Origin: Zeugodacus cucurbitae
Taxonomy: Eukaryota > Arthropoda > Insecta > Diptera > Tephritidae
Length of the DNA stretch: 64,000 nucleotides
Assembly: GCF_028554725.1 (NCBI RefSeq)
Contig: NC_071672.1
Location: forward strand, 32,818,944-32,882,943
Direction of reading: 5' to 3'
Shown piece by piece: positions 22,250 to 33,480 of the stretch. Position 1 is the stretch's first letter. Each line of letters begins with the position of its first letter. The notes beneath the pieces were generated by a model that saw only the letters and a program-made list of their open reading frames with translations, was not told the DNA's origin and did not search any database. A program made the translations under genes and the position numbers.

Positions 22250-23235
22250 AAAAGTTTTCTAAAGCCAAAAGATGGAATTGAAGAGGGTGATACAGTAATA
22301 CTTCATTGCACTGTCAATTCGAAGCACGCAATAGAAGCTACGCCAACAATTGTCCACATCAAGGGCGAAACCATTGAATACGTAAATAATTGTTGAACAT
22401 AATAATATTATCTTGCCTTAAATTCTAATTAATTTTCCATACAGATATTTCAAACCTCATACGGCGCGTTAAAGGTACGCAACCTAATTGGTGTCACTTA
22501 TGGAAGAAGCGTAGAACTTTCGAAGGGATGTGCTGCATATGTGCTGCAAGCAAATCCAGAACTATGGATACAAACGCTGCTACATCGAACACAAATCATT
22601 TTCGCACCAGATATTAGTATGATACTCTTTCAACTTGAAATTCGTTCTGGTTCAGTTATATGTAGTTGAATCGGGCACTAGTTCAGGTTCAATGCCACAC
22701 AAAATCACCTAAACCATTATTTTCAATTATGTTGCACCTCAGTTGGCCGTGCCATTAGCAGCTAAAACACAGAAAATAAAGGGTAAATTTAAGTGAAAGT
22801 TTGTGATCATAGAAATTTAAAAACTTCTTGTATGCTTAATTAGGAGGACTTTTTTGATTCTTTTCCACCTTGTATTCTGGAATCATAGCGTTGTTGTATC
22901 GCTTTAGAAGGACATGGATTCACCGAAATTAGTTCAATGGAAATACTACAGCAAGAGCATGTTAAGACGAGAACGATGCCCGTGTTCGATTCAGAATTCC
23001 TGAAATATAAGGTAATTATTACCAACTTTTATGTTGTAAAAATTCAAATTTTACTTTATATTTTATAGAAACCCTCCTCCCAGAAATTTGATGAATCTAG
23101 TACTAGTGAAATTAATGAAAGAACAGATCTTACGAAAACTCCAAAAGAATCCTCATATATTATACGCAGCTCACACTTCCTGGCCGCACGGTGTATTTGA
23201 CATTTGCCACTTTTCCTCCAGCCTTTGTCCGATAG
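22250..23235 (+). pseudogene. tRNA (adenine58-N1)-methyltransferase catalytic subunit TRMT61A-like pseudogene
   Basis: Exon 1 (22250-22381) reads FLKPKDGIEEGDTVIL, the start of the family; the initiator ATG appears changed. After a 63-base GT-AG intron (22382-22444) come IFQTSYGALKVRNLIGVTYG, LQANPELWIQTLLHRTQIIF and APDISMIL. The SAM-binding motif I follows, frameshifted, as VVESGTSSGSM (one Gly changed to Ser). The central catalytic fold is deleted. The C-terminal part resumes near 22855 (DSFPPCILES, then GHGFTEISSMEILQQEHVK), crosses an intron (23012-23068) and ends, frameshifted, in VYLTFATFPPAFVR and TAG at 23235. In cells TRMT61A with TRMT6 makes m1A58 in tRNA. This copy cannot be catalytic. 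Introns indicate capture of genomic DNA. Confidence 0.85.
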
Positions 23236-23684
23236 CAAAAATTGTTCAACTATACTATATCTACTACATACATTGTATATAGTGTAGTACGAAATAGTAG
23301 TAAATATAATAATAAACACCTAAATAGCATGATATTTTCAATAAATATGTAATATAATTAATGAATTTGTTATTAAATTCTCATTTGGGGTTTTGGTAGC
23401 ACTAACCGAATATAGGGGGTATAGTTTCAGGGTTTTTGTGGGTCCCACTACTGAAAGTGCACGTGAAGTTTTCGTTCACAGTTTTGGGTCTTTGATCTGT
23501 GATTGTCATTCCCCGAATTGTGCAAGAGGTATATATAAATTGAGAAATGATGTGTGAGTTTCAGGTACTTTTGTCAATTCGCTCTTAAGAATCACTTAGA
23601 AAGTTTCATTGAAACTGGTAGTACCACTCCCTGACCCTTCACAGAAGAATTCGACGTTACCTGACTTGCAGGGAAGTTAAAGAT

Positions 23685-23990
23685 AGGGTCACCAATTATT
23701 CTTTTGCGTAATTTAAATCCACCTCGTACATGGTACATGTTTGGTCATCAAAAAGATAACAGGAAATATAATTGAAGCAGTAATTTTGGCTGGAAAGTTT
23801 AAAGGAGAATTGGTTCTGTTACCACGTATACCAATGATAACGTCAGAATCTACCATGCTATTCAGAAGGTTACAGATTCCAATCCGTTTAGCACTCGCTA
23901 TGTCTATAAATAAGTCACAAGGTCAAACACGGTCCGTTTGCGGTTTAGATTTAGATAATCCAATGGACAACTATATATTACATGTTCACG
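23685..23990 (+). pseudogene. Helitron helicase C-terminal fragment
   Basis: A frame near 23685 reads GSPIILLRNLNPPR, then after a shift VIKKITGNIIEAVILAGKFK, VLLPRIPMI and ALAMSINKSQGQT, followed by GLDLDNP. These match the end of the PIF1-type domain in the minus-strand Helitron (AMTVNKAQGQT). About 150 residues expected between this and the first helicase part are replaced by the TRMT61A segment. Confidence 0.85.
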
Positions 23991-24321
23991 TGTTGTATAA
24001 GCAAGAAACAGTTTAACTAAGAATATTGTGCACAAATTAGTGTTGAATTAAATTAAAATTAAAAATTATTTCAATTCAATATGTTAAATATTATGATTAA
24101 AAATAAGTAATTATTTACCTTAACATACTACTTTATAAAAATAAATGTTAGATGCAATAAATTAATAACTTATTGCTTACAAATTTGAAAAAATATCACC
24201 TAGATTTTAAATGAACCCTCATCAATCGCAAATCGTTTAAAAATAATGACAACAAAGGCATGAATTTTAATACAAACTATACATTTTATAAAGTAAATGT
24301 GTTAAAAAATAAAAAAAAAAT

Positions 24322-24351
24322 TCCACAGCAAAGCGTGGCCGGATCTACTAA
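24322..24351 (+). other. Helitron 3' end: hairpin plus CTAA|T
   Basis: TCCACAGCAAAGCGTGGCC forms a short GC hairpin, then GGATCTACTAA ends the element with T following. The hairpin sequence is shared with the minus-strand Helitron ending at 32097 and differs from the CCACAAAAACGTGTGG type at 6865 and 59151. Confidence 0.75.
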
Positions 24352-24399
24352 TATATGTATATAATAAAAATAAAACGTTTAGCAAAAGACTAGTTCAAA

Positions 24400-25450
24400 T
24401 TAAATAAAAAAATACTTAAAATATTACTAATGTTTTGTTTGACGTTTGGTTCAAAAGATATTAAGTGTCAATCGTGATTGTGACATCTCTGCCTTTTGGT
24501 TTGTTTAGATGAAAATTGTGTCGGTTTAATAGTGTTTTGTATTTGAAGCGATATTTTTAAATAAAAAATGTTCGAAGAAATTACCAGGATAAGAACGAAA
24601 AATACCTGGCTTGGCGAGAAGTGTGTGTTGCTGTCGGAGAGTCTGGTAAATATGTGTTATGAAAATTTAAAATGGAACATATCCAATATATTTTAAACAC
24701 TTTTCTTTTAAGGGGCTGACTGTCGCAAAGGTAGGTGTCTTTCCATGATCGATTCGCCATAGAGTTAAAATTGCAACACCAGTCCATTCGAAGTGGTACT
24801 TCTTTTCGGAATAACTGACCATATTTCGACATTTTAACATTTGGAAACAAAAATCTGTCTCACCCAGAAAGAACGTATATTTATAGTGAGAAAGTAAGTA
24901 TATTTATAATTGAAAATATTGCTAACAGTTGTGCTTACACCAATGTATATATGTATATTATTTTAAAACAACAACGAATGTTATAATTATCATCCGGATT
25001 TATCAGAATTCACATGACCATGCCATTGTGGTAATTGACCACATTTTACAACAGGACAATGCTCCATTTCATAAAGGATCGTTACCAACAAAATTTTTAA
25101 GTGAAGCAAATCAAGTTGACCTCCGCAGAGTCCCGACCTAAACTTAATTGAAAATATTTGGGGTTTCGTTAAATATCAGAGGTCAATCGATATTATAACC
25201 GAAAATGCCGAAATTATCGACATTTGGTCTAATTTAGCAGTTAACTTAGCGCCGAAATATGTTGAATCAATTCGGACCATAAAATAGGCTGTTATTGATG
25301 CCAAAGACGATGTAACCAATTATGAATTTATCGTCTTAGAATAAACATTAGACTAAACATTAAAATTAAAAAAGTTATCATTAAAAAATAACAGGATAAT
25401 TCATTTCAAATTGTGTGTAAATACTTTTGACGAAAAAAAATCTGTGTGAA
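24400..25450 (+). mobile_element. Tc1-like DNA transposon remnant
   Basis: The region 25055-25290 reads LQQDNAPFHKGSLPTKFL, then after a stop PDLNLIENIWGFVK and WSNLAVNLAPKYVESIRTI. This is the second Asp (QQDNAPxH) and the DxxPIENxWG/DE part of a Tc1-type DDE transposase. The N-terminal half is not recognisable. A short exon-like stretch (24569-24647, followed by GTAAAT ... TTTTAAG) starting MFEEITRIRTKNTWLGEK lies upstream and is not identified. Boundaries are approximate. Confidence 0.75.
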
Positions 25451-25922
25451 TATGTTTGACTACTGTGAGCCTGTAATTTATTTGCTTATATCTCCGCCAT
25501 ATTTTTGCTATTCCAGCCAAACTGACTTCATTCGCTCAGGAATAGATCAAGGTTTACAACAACATAGCATTTACCCTGCGACAACAAGGAATGCTTTTTG
25601 TGTGAAACATGTAAAAAAACGTCCGATGTGTAAATAATGTTGACTACCTCTGCATATTACGTCAATATCTATACGATGTTGTTAGTGTTTTCATAAGAAA
25701 AAATATTAAAAAAAATTTATTTGTTTATTTTTTCGTACATTTTTTTCATAATTCATTATATGTATCCAATATTTGGACGTTATAAAAAAACTTTTGGCAG
25801 ATGAGTTGCATAGCTCTGGCAAAGATTCTATTGTAAAAAGTATAATTCGTGTTCATTTTTTAGAATAAAGTTCATTTTAAAATTTTATATTTCACCAATT
25901 CCGACATGTAAATCACAAAATA

Positions 25923-26086
25923 TGCTACACATTCAATATTTATCTCGCGATCCACCATCCGCGATCTGGATTTCAAAATATTTAAATATTTTGTGATATG
26001 GATCGTGATCCATCAATATTGCATGCTAAACGTTAAATAAATATCTCGATACAGGAAATATCACGATAAATACTGAACGTGTAGCA
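25923..26086. mobile_element. Short MITE with TGCTACAC inverted ends
   Basis: The left end is TGCTACACATTCAATATTTA and the right end is the inverse of TGCTACACGTTCAGTATTTA. The 164-bp interior repeats ATCCACC/GGATCGTGAT palindromes. There is no coding capacity. Confidence 0.6.
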
Positions 26087-26156
26087 GGCGCCTAAGTTGT
26101 AAACTTTTAATTAGCAGCTGATTAGTGAAAGAAAACATAGCTGACTTTTTAACTTA

Positions 26157-27581
26157 CAGCCCTATTCTCATGCCCTCACAAAAATCACCACACTCACTAT
26201 TGCGAGGTTTTTGGATTTTGTGATGATTACCTAATGCTGGAGAAAATTCAAAAGCTCAAATGCTCACAATTTTCTCAAATATCTGTGACGTGTGAAATCA
26301 CAATACAAAAATATTTGTGTTTGTTTTGGTTTTTAGCAATATTTGTAAACAAATGTGTAAATATTTGCATGCTATAACGAGCATGGAGGAATTGTTCTTT
26401 GAAAAAAATGGCCTCTATAAAAGTTCAGTTATCGAATAATTGTGTTTAACCGAATCTGGAGCAATTTGGACGTACCTTGCATTTTCATTTGTTGAGCGAT
26501 TTGCTGCCTAAGTCCTAAAACTCAAGAGTCCTAAAACTCTATGATCCGATAAGGACGCATTATTTTTGTAAAGCAAAGGACACTGACGCACATCCTCTAT
26601 AGACGAAGATTTACACCCAGGTTATTTTTATACTCTCGCGACAAAGTTGCTACGAGAGTATTATGTGGTTGCAAGTCCAAAACTGAACGAGTTAGATATA
26701 GGGTTAGATATATCAAAATGATCAGTGTGACGAAAAAAGTTCAAATCCGGGACGTCTGTCCGTCCGTCCGTGCAAGCTGTAACTTGAGTAAAAATTGAGA
26801 TAAATTAATGAAAATGAAATTGGAAGACGTATTTCTTGGCACCATAAGAAGGTTAAGTTCGAAAATGTGAGTAATCGGACCATTGCCACTTCCACAAAAT
26901 GGCGATAACCGAAAATTTGGTACAAAGGCTTGTTCTAGGAAGGGGCATATTTGGATGTAATTTTTTTGGGGAATTGGGCGTGGCTCCGCCCACTACTAAG
27001 TTTTTTGTACATATCTCGCAAACTAATTAAGCTATATCAAGGAAACTTTCTAGAGTCGTTTCTTTTAGGTACTACCTTATACCGTCCAAAAATGAAGGAA
27101 ATCGGGTCATACGGCCCACCTCCCATACAAAGGTTATATTGAAAATTACTAAAAATTCAGTAAGTTCAGTAAGGAAAACAACCAGAAACCTTAAATTTCA
27201 TTGTAAAGATGGTACAGAAGAGCTGCTCTCAAAATGGTATACAAAATTTTAAATGGGCGTGGTTCCGCCCACTTATGGGTCACAAACCATATCTTCCTTA
27301 CTTGTTTTATAATTCTTTTGTTTTTTAACTTTCGACTGTAAATACGCAATTTCATTTGTTTTATTTGTTTACAAATTTTACATCAATTTGTATTTATTTT
27401 GAATTTATTTCTTTTGAAACAACTGTTTGACAGCAAAATGCTTTTCACCTCAATTGGTGACTTTTTTAAGCTTTTTTCTTATGAGGTTCGAGCCAGAATA
27501 GACTCACAAAGTATACGTCACAAGAAACCTCACAAATTTTTCCTCACAACTCAGTTATGAGGTTTTTTCAGAATAGGGCTG
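26157..27581. mobile_element. TIR element with TTA target duplication, hosting a nested repeat
   Basis: The ends are CAGCCCTATTCTCA (26157) and the inverse of CAGCCCTATTCTGA (ending 27581), with TTA just outside each (26154-26156, 27582-27584). Subterminal sequence has several CTCACAA/TTGTGAG-type motifs on both sides. A 1-kb-class repeat (copy B) is inserted at about 26630-27310. Without it the element would be about 750 bp. TTA duplication suggests PIF/Harbinger mobilisation. Confidence 0.7.
26630..27310 (-). repeat. 1-kb-class repeat (copy B)
   Basis: It starts with the hairpin ACTCTCGCGACAAAGTTGCT then ACGAGAGTA (26634-26662). It includes the GTCCGTCCGTCCGTGCAAGC tract, the GGGCGTGG...CCGCCCACT blocks and ATGGGTCACAAACCATATCT, all seen in reverse complement in copies A, C and D. 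Confidence 0.8.
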
Positions 27582-27726
27582 TTAATCTAGGACACTTTTA
27601 TTTTAATTTTTGTTCAATTTTTTATTATTCATTTCTATTGTTTTCCCTTTTAACAAGATTTTTCTATTTTTTTTATTTTTGACAACAGCTAACAATTTGC
27701 AATCCTGTGTTGCTCGCAATACAATG

Positions 27727-30700
27727 GTGTTTTGTATGTGATTGGCGTTGCAACCGTTTAGCCGGTTATAGCCGAATCGACGATAGTGCGCCACCTTCGC
27801 AGTTCGGCGCCAGTTGGAGATCCCAAGTGTAACCAGGTCGCTCTCCACCTGGTCCCTCCAACGGAGTGGAGGCCTTCCCCTTCCTCGGCTTCCTCCGGCG
27901 GGTACTGCATCGAACACTTTCCGGGCTGGAGTGTTTTCGTCCATTTGGACAACATGACCTAGCCAGCGTAGCCGCTGTCTTTTTATTCGCTGAACTATGT
28001 CAATGTCGTCGTATAACTCGTACAGCTCATCGTTCCATCGTCTGCGGTATTCGCCGTTTCCAATGTTCTGAGGACCATAAATCTTACGCAAAATTTTCCT
28101 CTCGAAAACTCCTAGTGTCGTCTCATCTGATGTTGACATCGTCCAAGCTTCTGCACCGTAAAGCAGGACGGGAATGATAAACGACTTGTAGAGCTTGATT
28201 TTGGTTCGTCGAGAGAGGACTTTACTGTTCAATTGCCTACTCAGTCCAAAGTAGCACCTGTTTGGCAAGAGTTATTCTGCGCTGGATTTCGAGGCTGACA
28301 TTGTTCGTGTTGTTGATGCTGGTTCCCAGGTATACGAAATTATCTACGACCTCGAAGTTATGACTGTCAACAGTGACGTGGGAGCCAAGACGCGAGTGCG
28401 CTGACTGTTTGCTTGATGACAGAAGATATTTCGTCTTGTCCTCATTCACCTCCAGACCCATTCGCTTCGCCTCCTTATTCATGCGGGAAAAAGCAGAACA
28501 AACGGCGCGGTTGTTGCTTCCGATGATATCAATATCATCGGCGTACGCCAGGAGCTGTACACTCTTGTAGAAGATTGTACCTTCTCGGTTTAGCTCTGCA
28601 GCTCTTATAATATTTTCTAGCATCAGGTTAAAGAAGTCGCACGATAGTGAGTCACCTTGTCTGAAACCTCGTTTGGTATCGAACGGCTCGGAGAGGTCCT
28701 TCCCAATCATGACGGAGCTTTTGGTGCTGCTCAAGGTCAATTTACACAGCCGTATTAGTTTTGCGGGGATACCAAATTCAGACATCGCGGCGTAAAGGCA
28801 ACTCCTTTTCGCGCTGTCGAAAGCAGCTTTAAAATCGACAAAAAGGTGGTGTGTGTCGATCCTCTTTTCACGGGTCTTCTCCAAGATTTGGCGCATGGTG
28901 AATATCTGGTCAGTTGTCGATTTTCCAGGTCTAAAGCCACACTGATAAGGTCCAATCAGTTTGTTGACGGTGGGCTTGAGTCTTTCACACAGTACGCTCG
29001 ATAGAACCTTGTATGCGATATTTAGGAGGCTGATCCCACGGTAGTTGGCGCAGATTGTGGGATCTCCCTTTTTATGGATTGGGCAGAGCACACTGAGATT
29101 CCAATCGTCAGGCATGCTTTCTTCCGACCATATTCTACAAAGAAGCTGATGCATGCACCTTATCAGTTCTTCGCCGCCGTATTTGAATAGTTCTGCCGGT
29201 AATCTATCGGCCCCCGCTGCTTTGTTGTTCTTCAAGCGGGTAATTGCTATTCGAATTTCTTCATGGTCGGGTAATGGAACATCTGTTCCATCGTCATCGA
29301 TTGGGGGATCGGGTTCGCCATCTCCTGGTGTTGTACTCTCACTGCCATTCAGCAGGTCGGAGAAGTGTTCCCTCCATAATCCCAGTATGCCCTGGACATC
29401 GGTTACCAGATTACCACCTTGGTCTCTACATGAGGATGCTCCGGTCTTGAAACCTTCGTTAAGTCGCTTCATTTTTTCATAAAATTTTCGAGCATTCTCT
29501 CTGTCTGCCAGCTTCTCAAGCTCTTCGTACTCACGCATTTCGGCCTGTTTCTTTTTTTGTCTGCAGATGCGTCTCGCTTCCCTCTTCAGCTCTCGGTATC
29601 TATCCCATCCCGCACGTGTAGTGGTCGTTTGCAACGTTGCGAGGTAGGCAGTCTGTTTTCTCTCCGCTGCGAGACGGCACTCCTCATCGTACCAGCTTGT
29701 TGTTTGTCGTTGCCGAAAACCAATTGTTTCGACTGCAGCGGTACGCAGTGAGTTTGAGATGCCGTTCCACAGTTCCCTTATACCGAGATGCTGATGAGTG
29801 CTCTCAGAGAGCAGGAGTGCAAGTCGAGTAGAGTATTTCGTGGCTGTCTGTTGCGATTGCAGCTTTTCGACGTCGAACCTTCCTTGTGTTTGTTGACGGG
29901 CGTTTTCTGCTGCACAGAGGCGGGTGCGTATCTTCGCCGCTACCAGATAATGGTACAAGTCTATATTTGGTCCTCGGAGTGTACGCACGTCTAAAACACA
30001 GGAGACATGTCTTCCGTCTATCACAACGTGATCGATTTGGTTCCGCGTGTTTCGATCAGGAGACAGCCAAGTAGCTTGATGTATTTTCTTATGCTGGAAT
30101 CTGGTACTACAGACGACCATATTTCGGGCCCCAGCGAAGTCGATCAGCCTCATCCCGTTTGGCGATGTTTCGTCATGGAGGCTGAATTTTCCGACTGTTG
30201 TGCCAAAGACACCTTCTTTACCCACCCTGGCGTTAAAATCGCCAAGCACGATTTTGACATCGGGCGGAGGCAGCGCTCATAGAAAGCATCTTTGGTCACA
30301 TCGTCCTTCTCTTCCGTTGGGGCGTGGGCGCAAATCAGCGATATGTTGAAGAACCTCGCTTTGATGCGGATTGTGGCTAGACGTTCATCTACCGGGGTGA
30401 ATGCCAGGACTCTGCGACGGAGTCTCACTCCCACCACAAATCTAACACCAAATTTGCGCTCCTTTATATGGCCGCTGTAGTAGATGTCACAAGGACCCAC
30501 CTTCTTCCGTCCTTGTCCCGTCCATCGCACTTCTTGGATGGCGGTGATGTCAGCCTTGAGTCGTATGAGGACATCAACCAGCTGGGCAGAGGCATCTTCC
30601 CAATTAAGGGTCCGGACATTCCAGGTGCATGCCCTTATATCATTATCCTTAAAACGTTTGCAGGGGTCGTCATCAAAAGGGGGGTGTCTCATCCGAGGCT

Positions 30701-30758
30701 TTCGTAGATTTTTCATTGGTACTTCGTTTTTATGTGGTGGGTCCCAAGCCCTACGCAC
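27727..30758 (-). pseudogene. RTE endonuclease-reverse transcriptase ORF, two frameshifts
   Basis: The endonuclease (30758-30150) has IRACTWNVRTLNWEDASAQL and RWTGQGRKKVGPCDIYYSGH. A one-base loss near 30265 shifts frame just before LGDFNARVGKEG, which continues in the long frame 30249-28237. That frame holds the complete RT: CPIHKKGDPTICANYRGIS, FVDFKAAFDSAKRS, GFRQGDSLSCDFFNLMLENI and LAYADDIDIIGSNN. An extra base near 28262 moves the C-terminal domain (RRRWNDELYELYDD, RLRWLGHVVQMDENTPARK, RGRPPLRWRDQVESDL) to another frame. With only two single-base lesions it is the best preserved RTE here. Confidence 0.92.
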
Positions 30759-30916
30759 AACCGCATAAGCGGGCTTCGCCTTCTCACTTTAGCTCGCCTT
30801 CAAACGGATGTCTGTTGGCTACCCAGAGGATTCTTGGTCTAAAACCGGAAGTCGTGAGCTGCTTGAACCATGTGGAGAAGAATCGTTTCTGGCCACTCCC
30901 AAGTGAATGACAATCA
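27727..30916 (-). mobile_element. RTE-clade retrotransposon (copy c), apparently full length
   Basis: It spans about 3.2 kb. Its 5' end at about 30916 coincides in sequence with the 5' end of copy d at 39077 (both start ATTGTCATTCACTTGGGAGT on the minus strand), so this is probably the natural start. The 3' end is TTGCAACGCCAATCACATAC. It lies in what looks like a coding exon. Confidence 0.9.
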
Positions 30917-31329
30917 AAAACTTTCCTCACTTGCGTGAACTTCTGCACATGATCCCATCCTCCTGTGTTTTAGTGTTGCTTATTTGCAAGGGTGTAGCAA
31001 TTGCATCCCTGTACATTTTGTTCGCGAAAAAGCAAAATTATGCTCATAAATTTGCAATTGCAAGTATGCTAGACTATTTGCACCAGATTCTGAATAGCCC
31101 TAATATCTTGGGTGTCATTGGCGACATTTTCAAAAATATCAATATTTAAATGCAAATTAATTAAAGATGTAAAATGTTATCAATTGAATTTAATTATTAT
31201 TTTTATGTAAGTGTTTTTTTAGTAATAAAATGTAAATGAAATGAATCAAGTTAATAAAATTTATTTCTTCTTTCAGTATACAGAAACATAAAAGAGGAAA
31301 ATTGCAAACAATTTTGTATTTGTGGCTTA

Positions 31330-31480
31330 AATATTAGAGGCATTTAAGCGGGAAAGGCACTTAAGCGGCGAGTTTTATATGTAAATTTAGAGAAATTACT
31401 ACGATGTCGCAATATATGGTCCCTTAAGCGGGATTGGCACTTAAACGGGGGGAAACTTAAGCGAGGATTAATGTATACGT
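31330..31480. repeat. Direct repeats of a CACTTAAGCGG unit
   Basis: TTAAGCGGGAAAGGCACTTA recurs about 75 bases later as TTAAGCGGGATTGGCACTTA, with further TTAAGCG copies. It is probably the interior or end of a small DNA element. No inverted ends were found. Confidence 0.4.
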
Positions 31481-32096
31481 TTTATAAACAGTTTTTGAAA
31501 CCAATTGTTTAATGAGACGCGTTCAGTTTCGGTTTCAAAACAGTACTCGAGCTCTGGTTGCCCAGAGCTCCTTTATTTATAGAATATTCTTATGCCGGTA
31601 TTCTGCTTGTCACGTTTGTCTCATGTGTCTATTTGTCACAATTACGAATTGGCGACCCTGTTAGTCAGGATGTATCATTTTGGTATTCTGGCTGATACAG
31701 CCTCAAAAAAGTTCACCAAATAGTGTGAAAAGCAAGCTATCAGCTGTTTATTTTAGTTGATTAGAGATGAGTGTTCACAATGATAATTTGTGAATTGATT
31801 GCACGCAAGTAGTTTTTTTTTACCAAATTTCAGCAGAAAAATGTCTTGTAAATAATTGGATAATATGTACTATTATTGAAAATAATACTAAAATAATTTA
31901 TAATAAATGCGTAACATATGTATTTTATCTGAATCAATTGTTAAGTAAATGTGAAAAAATTTACCTAACAATCGATTAACAGATGTACTCATCCTTACAT
32001 TAGAGTTTAGCTGCAATCGAAGGTAAATAATTTTAAAAAATACAAATTCATTATTTTATGATTATTATATATTTTGAATTTTGGATATATATATAA
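31481..32096. other. AT-rich DNA, no gene recognised
   Basis: No long frame and no terminal repeats. The sequence is AT-rich with scattered short inverted repeats, for example around 31555-31575 (GAGCTCTGG/CCAGAGCTC). Confidence 0.4.
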
Positions 32097-32946
32097 CTAG
32101 TAAACCCGGGCACGCTTTGCTGTGAATAATTTATATACATATATACATATATTTAAATATATATTTTTTATTTTTTAATACATTTAAATTATTACCTAGG
32201 AATATAGTTATAAAATGTATAGTTTGTATTAAAATTCATATATTTATATGATATTCGTCCTGTCCTTGTCAAAATATTAGAGGATATTGAAGTGTGTCAA
32301 ATGAGCGATGTAGATCTGAAAGAATGCTGAGAGTATTGTCCTGCTGTGTGATTTTTATTGATCGATTTTTAACAGGATCGCCAACCATAATAACGAAACA
32401 AATTACGTCACACAAAAAACACTTGCTCAAACAATTTTTTTTTCCACAAAAACCAATTCAAATTTCAAAAAATACGATCAACTACACGTATATAAACAAA
32501 CACCTGCCGCAATGTAAAAATTTTCAAAAGCCAACTATGATATGCACCCACAAACCAACAAATGAGAAAATATACATACAATCGTAAATATATTCAAACA
32601 CTTGCGGTAATGTAAAAATATACAAAGCCAACTACAGAAAAAGTATATACGTACTGACAAATTTTATCTACACAAACAATCGAACATATATTGAAAATGA
32701 AATGTAGCGCCATCTATTGTAACATAGCGCACTTAGCGCCACCAACTGGTGGATAGCTCTATGCTAATAATAAACAAATAATTTGCAATAAATAAATAAT
32801 GCGACTATAAGGAGAGTTATAAACTATCCTATCTTTCAAGTTGGACCAAACTGCACACAGTGTTAAAAATTTCATTAAAATCGGTTCAGTAGTTTAGGAG
32901 TCCATCGAAAACAAACAATGTGACACGTGATTTTTATATATTAAGA
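32097..32946 (-). mobile_element. Complete non-autonomous Helitron (850 bp)
   Basis: The minus strand starts TCTTAATATATAAAAATCAC at 32946, after a T^A context, and ends CCCGGGTTTACTAG at 32097 followed by T, with a CACAGCAAAGCGTG hairpin before the end. The start motif with CACGTGTCACATTG and the CTACTGAACCGATTTT block is one I associate with short dipteran Helitrons. It has no protein. The hairpin matches that of the Helitron ending at 24351, so the two likely share a transposase source. Confidence 0.85.
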
Positions 32947-32999
32947 TATATACAAACATATTTGTGTTTTGGAAATCGAAATAATTTCCTAAACGTATT

Positions 33000-33294
33000 T
33001 TCTTCATCTAAAAAGTGATCTTCCTTGATGCGCAAAATAGCCAGATTGCTCCTAGGAGTGTAGCTATCTCTCTTCTTCTCGTTTTTTTTTTCACTATAAT
33101 GTATATTAGGCCAATTGCATCATTCAGTATTTTGCTCTAGTTTTTCTGTGACCTGGTTTAAAGCACATCACAAATTAGATACTGTTATTGCTCAAATAGA
33201 GATGAGACAAACTCGCCAGAATACCAAAAAGTCACTATAGAGATTACACCACAGATTCGTCTCTATTAGAGACTTGAGACTGCTCGCAGAATAC
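33000..33294. other. Spacer, nothing recognised
   Basis: AT-rich sequence after the Helitron. No gene or repeat ends are evident. Confidence 0.4.
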
Positions 33295-33480
33295 CGGCAT
33301 TAGTCTTGAAATATACGCGGAAGTACAGGGGAGGTTTAAAAAGTAGGCAAATACGGAAAAACTGCTAGAAAGATAATAATAAGAGAATTTTATTGGAGTT
33401 GACAACATAAAAAAAAACTTAATAAACATATTTTGAAGGTTGCAATGGTTGATTTGTTAAGATTTTTTTTTAAGTTATAT
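33295..33480 (+). repeat. Copy of the CCDC51-like 3' tail
   Basis: TTAGTCTTGAAATATACGCG and the following AAAGATAATAATAAGAGAAT...TTATTGGAGTTGACAAC, AAGGTTGCAATGGTTG parallel 57520-57690 and 57925-58090, the tail that follows the CCDC51-like stop codon. The protein end is degraded. Confidence 0.6.

Larger units (their letters stand above)
21468..24351 (+). mobile_element. Helitron carrying a host TRMT61A-like gene fragment
   Basis: Helicase sequence occurs on both sides of a foreign insert: 21468-21895 holds the Walker B part, 23685-23990 the C-terminal part. The element ends at 24351 in CTAA followed by T, preceded by a CCACAGC-AAA-GCGTGG hairpin, a legitimate CTRR|T Helitron terminus. Between them lies a TRMT61A pseudogene with introns. 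The 5' end is missing, cut by RTE copy b. Confidence 0.8.
27690..31149 (+). pseudogene. Possible host coding exon split by an RTE insertion
   Basis: Left of RTE copy c, a pyrimidine-rich acceptor-like tract ending TTTTTGACAACAG (27689) precedes about 38-46 open bases (frame NNLQSCVARNTMVF). Right of the RTE, from 30917, an open frame KNFPHLRELLHMIPSSC continues to a stop at 31149 and ends SPNILGVIGDIFKNINI, followed by AATAAA at about 31225 and 31254. The first methionine of the 30907-31149 frame is RTE sequence, so the true frame is the spliced host frame. I do not recognise the protein; it has a hydrophobic stretch (VLVLLICKGVAIASLYILFA). Whether it is a disrupted host gene or captured debris is open. 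Confidence 0.4.

Noticed and set aside
29153..30282. Many plus-strand frames of 60-110 codons across the RTE copies
   Set aside because: They are antisense shadows of the GC-richer RTE coding sequence and recur at the same relative place in copies c, d and b.
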